Origin: Tenuifilaceae bacterium CYCD
Lineage (GTDB): Bacteria > Bacteroidota > Bacteroidia > Bacteroidales > Tenuifilaceae
NCBI GenBank assembly: GCA_036322835.1
Contig: AP027304.1
Span: 558,001-622,000 of the forward strand
Length of the DNA stretch: 64,000 nucleotides
Reading direction: 5' to 3'
Of the stretch, positions 63,047 through 64,000 are shown one piece after another (the stretch's first letter is position 1; every line of letters starts with the position of its first letter). The notes beneath the pieces are model-generated. The model worked only from the letters and a program-made list of their open reading frames with translations. It ran no database searches and was not told where the DNA came from. A program made the position numbers and the translations under genes.

Positions 63047-63096
63047 AAATATTTCGCAATATTACGAAATATTTCTATTTCGTCGAAACACGAAAT
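63047..63096. promoter_or_regulatory. Twin ArsR-type operators of operon 2
   Basis: TTTCG (63052-63056), 8 nt, CGAAA (63065-63069); and TTTCG (63078-63082), 8 nt, CGAAA (63091-63095). The two dyads have identical spacing and 26-bp centre distance. The first extends to AAATATTTCG / CGAAATATTT (63047-63074). They sit directly upstream of arsR2. Confidence 0.65.
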
Positions 63097-63163
63097 AATG
63101 AATGAAAAAATAATGGGAGATAACTTGAAAAACTCTCCATCACGCCAAAATCCATTAAATAAA

Positions 63164-64000
63164 TTAGTATGTGATTTTTCGGGTAATTTTATGCTCCAAC
63201 TTTTTATTCTTCACCTTATTGTTGGAGGTAACGGTACACTGGTAGGTGAGTTTTTCAACCCAGTTCCCATAGGAATCGAAATTATACTCATAATAATAAC
63301 CTTGCTCCATTTTTGAATCGGGAAGGGTTTCTAGCATTATATCACCATTCGGATAATACTCGCGTTTTAACGATGACTTTGGTGGTTGCTTAGTATAATC
63401 GAGAGGATAGATATGCGCAGCAATAAACTGTTCAGTACTCCTAAGAACCATTACCCTTAACGAATTGTTTGCCGGAACATAAATTAAGCGTTCAATATTG
63501 GTAAATACACCCGACTCATTAAAAATTCTAAGTTCCTTTATTCTTCCAAGGCTGTCACAATCAACCTGGGCATACTGTTTTTTTACTTTTTCGTAGAAAA
63601 ACTGAATATCCTTTAAGTATCCTGTGGTATCGCTATATTTAAACAGCACCTCCTCGGTAGTCCAGCCCTTATAGTTAATGAACTGACGCATAAACCTCCT
63701 GGTTGGTTCTCCTTTGATATTGTAATCCCAGTTAATTTCGTACTGAACACCTCCTGCGCTATTGTACTTGATCTCCGAAATTATTTTTCCCAGCGAATTA
63801 TATTTCTTTACAATCCGAAACGTAGGGGCTTTCTCACTCTTTATAGCCAAAACCTCGTGAGTTTCCTCTACACAACTAAAGTTAGCCCCTCTCGAAGCAG
63901 GAATTTGTGTACTCAAGTAAACATCAACAACAGGTTGCGCCATCAAGCCGCAACTCAAACAGAAAAACGTCAGAAGTATTGATATCTTTGATAATAAGAG
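63164..64000 (-). CDS. Exported hypothetical protein (5' end beyond window)
   Basis: At least 278 residues. The reading frame stays open to the window edge, and codons at 63934-64000 encode the core of a signal peptide (KISILLTFFCLSCGLMAQ), so the true start is outside. The mature protein has several short beta-rich segments (YNSLGKIISEIKYNSAGGVQ, VDCDSLGRIKELRIFNESG and YYYEYNFDSYGNWVEKLTYQ) resembling RHS-like or toxin-immunity-like YD-type repeats at low level. The function is unknown. It is downstream of no obvious operon. Confidence 0.6.
   Translation of the reverse strand, partial: LLLSKISILLTFFCLSCGLMAQPVVDVYLSTQIPASRGANFSCVEETHEVLAIKSEKAPTFRIVKKYNSLGKIISEIKYNSAGGVQYEINWDYNIKGEPTRRFMRQFINYKGWTTEEVLFKYSDTTGYLKDIQFFYEKVKKQYAQVDCDSLGRIKELRIFNESGVFTNIERLIYVPANNSLRVMVLRSTEQFIAAHIYPLDYTKQPPKSSLKREYYPNGDIMLETLPDSKMEQGYYYEYNFDSYGNWVEKLTYQCTVTSNNKVKNKKLEHKITRKITY

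Noticed and set aside
1-64000. CRISPR arrays, rRNA genes, transposase genes
   Set aside because: I looked for regularly spaced direct repeats, rRNA landmarks and DDE-type ORFs and saw none.

Overview
This 64 kb window looks like the chromosome of an anaerobic or facultatively anaerobic Bacteroidota, probably Bacteroidales-like. The signs are Bacteroidota-type promoters (TAnnTTTG), few Shine-Dalgarno sequences, dispersed TTGTCATTnnGAGCG repeats, many lineage-typical families (MobC/RepL mobile genes, RDD, NYN, radical SAM), very large multi-PAS hybrid kinases and a tungsten-type aldehyde:ferredoxin oxidoreductase. The species cannot be named from the sequence alone.

Layout. 1-3.1 kb is the AT-rich end of an integrated mobilizable element (MobC fragment, possible oriT, TOPRIM primase-like protein, RepL, excisionase-like HTH, membrane protein). 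It stops at a tRNA-Leu(UAA)/tRNA-Gly(GCC) pair. 3.5-5.9 kb holds wecB and a glycosyltransferase. 6.0-9.8 kb is a three-gene biotin-dependent acyl-CoA carboxylase. 10-18 kb has a 105-bp tandem repeat, a TPR-SpoIIE phosphatase, a repeat-rich secreted nuclease and an M1 peptidase. 18.1-25.7 kb is a minus-strand run: an eight-PAS hybrid kinase, ogt, an RDD protein, an unknown protein, corA and a flavin/PLP-oxidase-fold protein.

25.8-32.3 kb is on the plus strand: gltX, then a cysteine locus. There a 27-residue peptide with a Cys-Ile-Cys-Cys-Cys run precedes a strong terminator and then cysE and cysK. The peptide's own coding sequence contains a strand able to pair with the 5' arm of the terminator (9 of 10 bases). 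This is the architecture of ribosome-mediated transcription attenuation responding to Cys-tRNA, and it is the most interesting feature of the window. A radical SAM protein, an amidotransferase and a NYN-nuclease/cold-shock fusion follow.

32.3-48.1 kb carries a zinc-ribbon protein, a radical SAM protein and a minus-strand signalling island of about 14 kb: two hybrid or sensor kinases, three response regulators, a STAS-like protein, two paralogous chemoreceptors and CheW, with no CheA, CheR or CheB in view. GAGTA-N4-rich dyads recur upstream of three of its genes and may be operators for its NarL/LuxR-type regulator.

48.2-51.3 kb has a cation-diffusion-facilitator exporter diverging from an NfeD/flotillin pair. 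51.3-64 kb holds two arsenic operons (arsR-rhodanese-arsC-acr3, and arsR-thioredoxin-ArsF-ArsG-ArsP-like). They flank an aldehyde:ferredoxin oxidoreductase module (AOR, radical SAM maturase, MoaD-like and HesA/MoeB-like proteins) with a divergent AcoR-type AAA+ regulator whose GAFTGA loop is altered. The last gene is cut by the window end.
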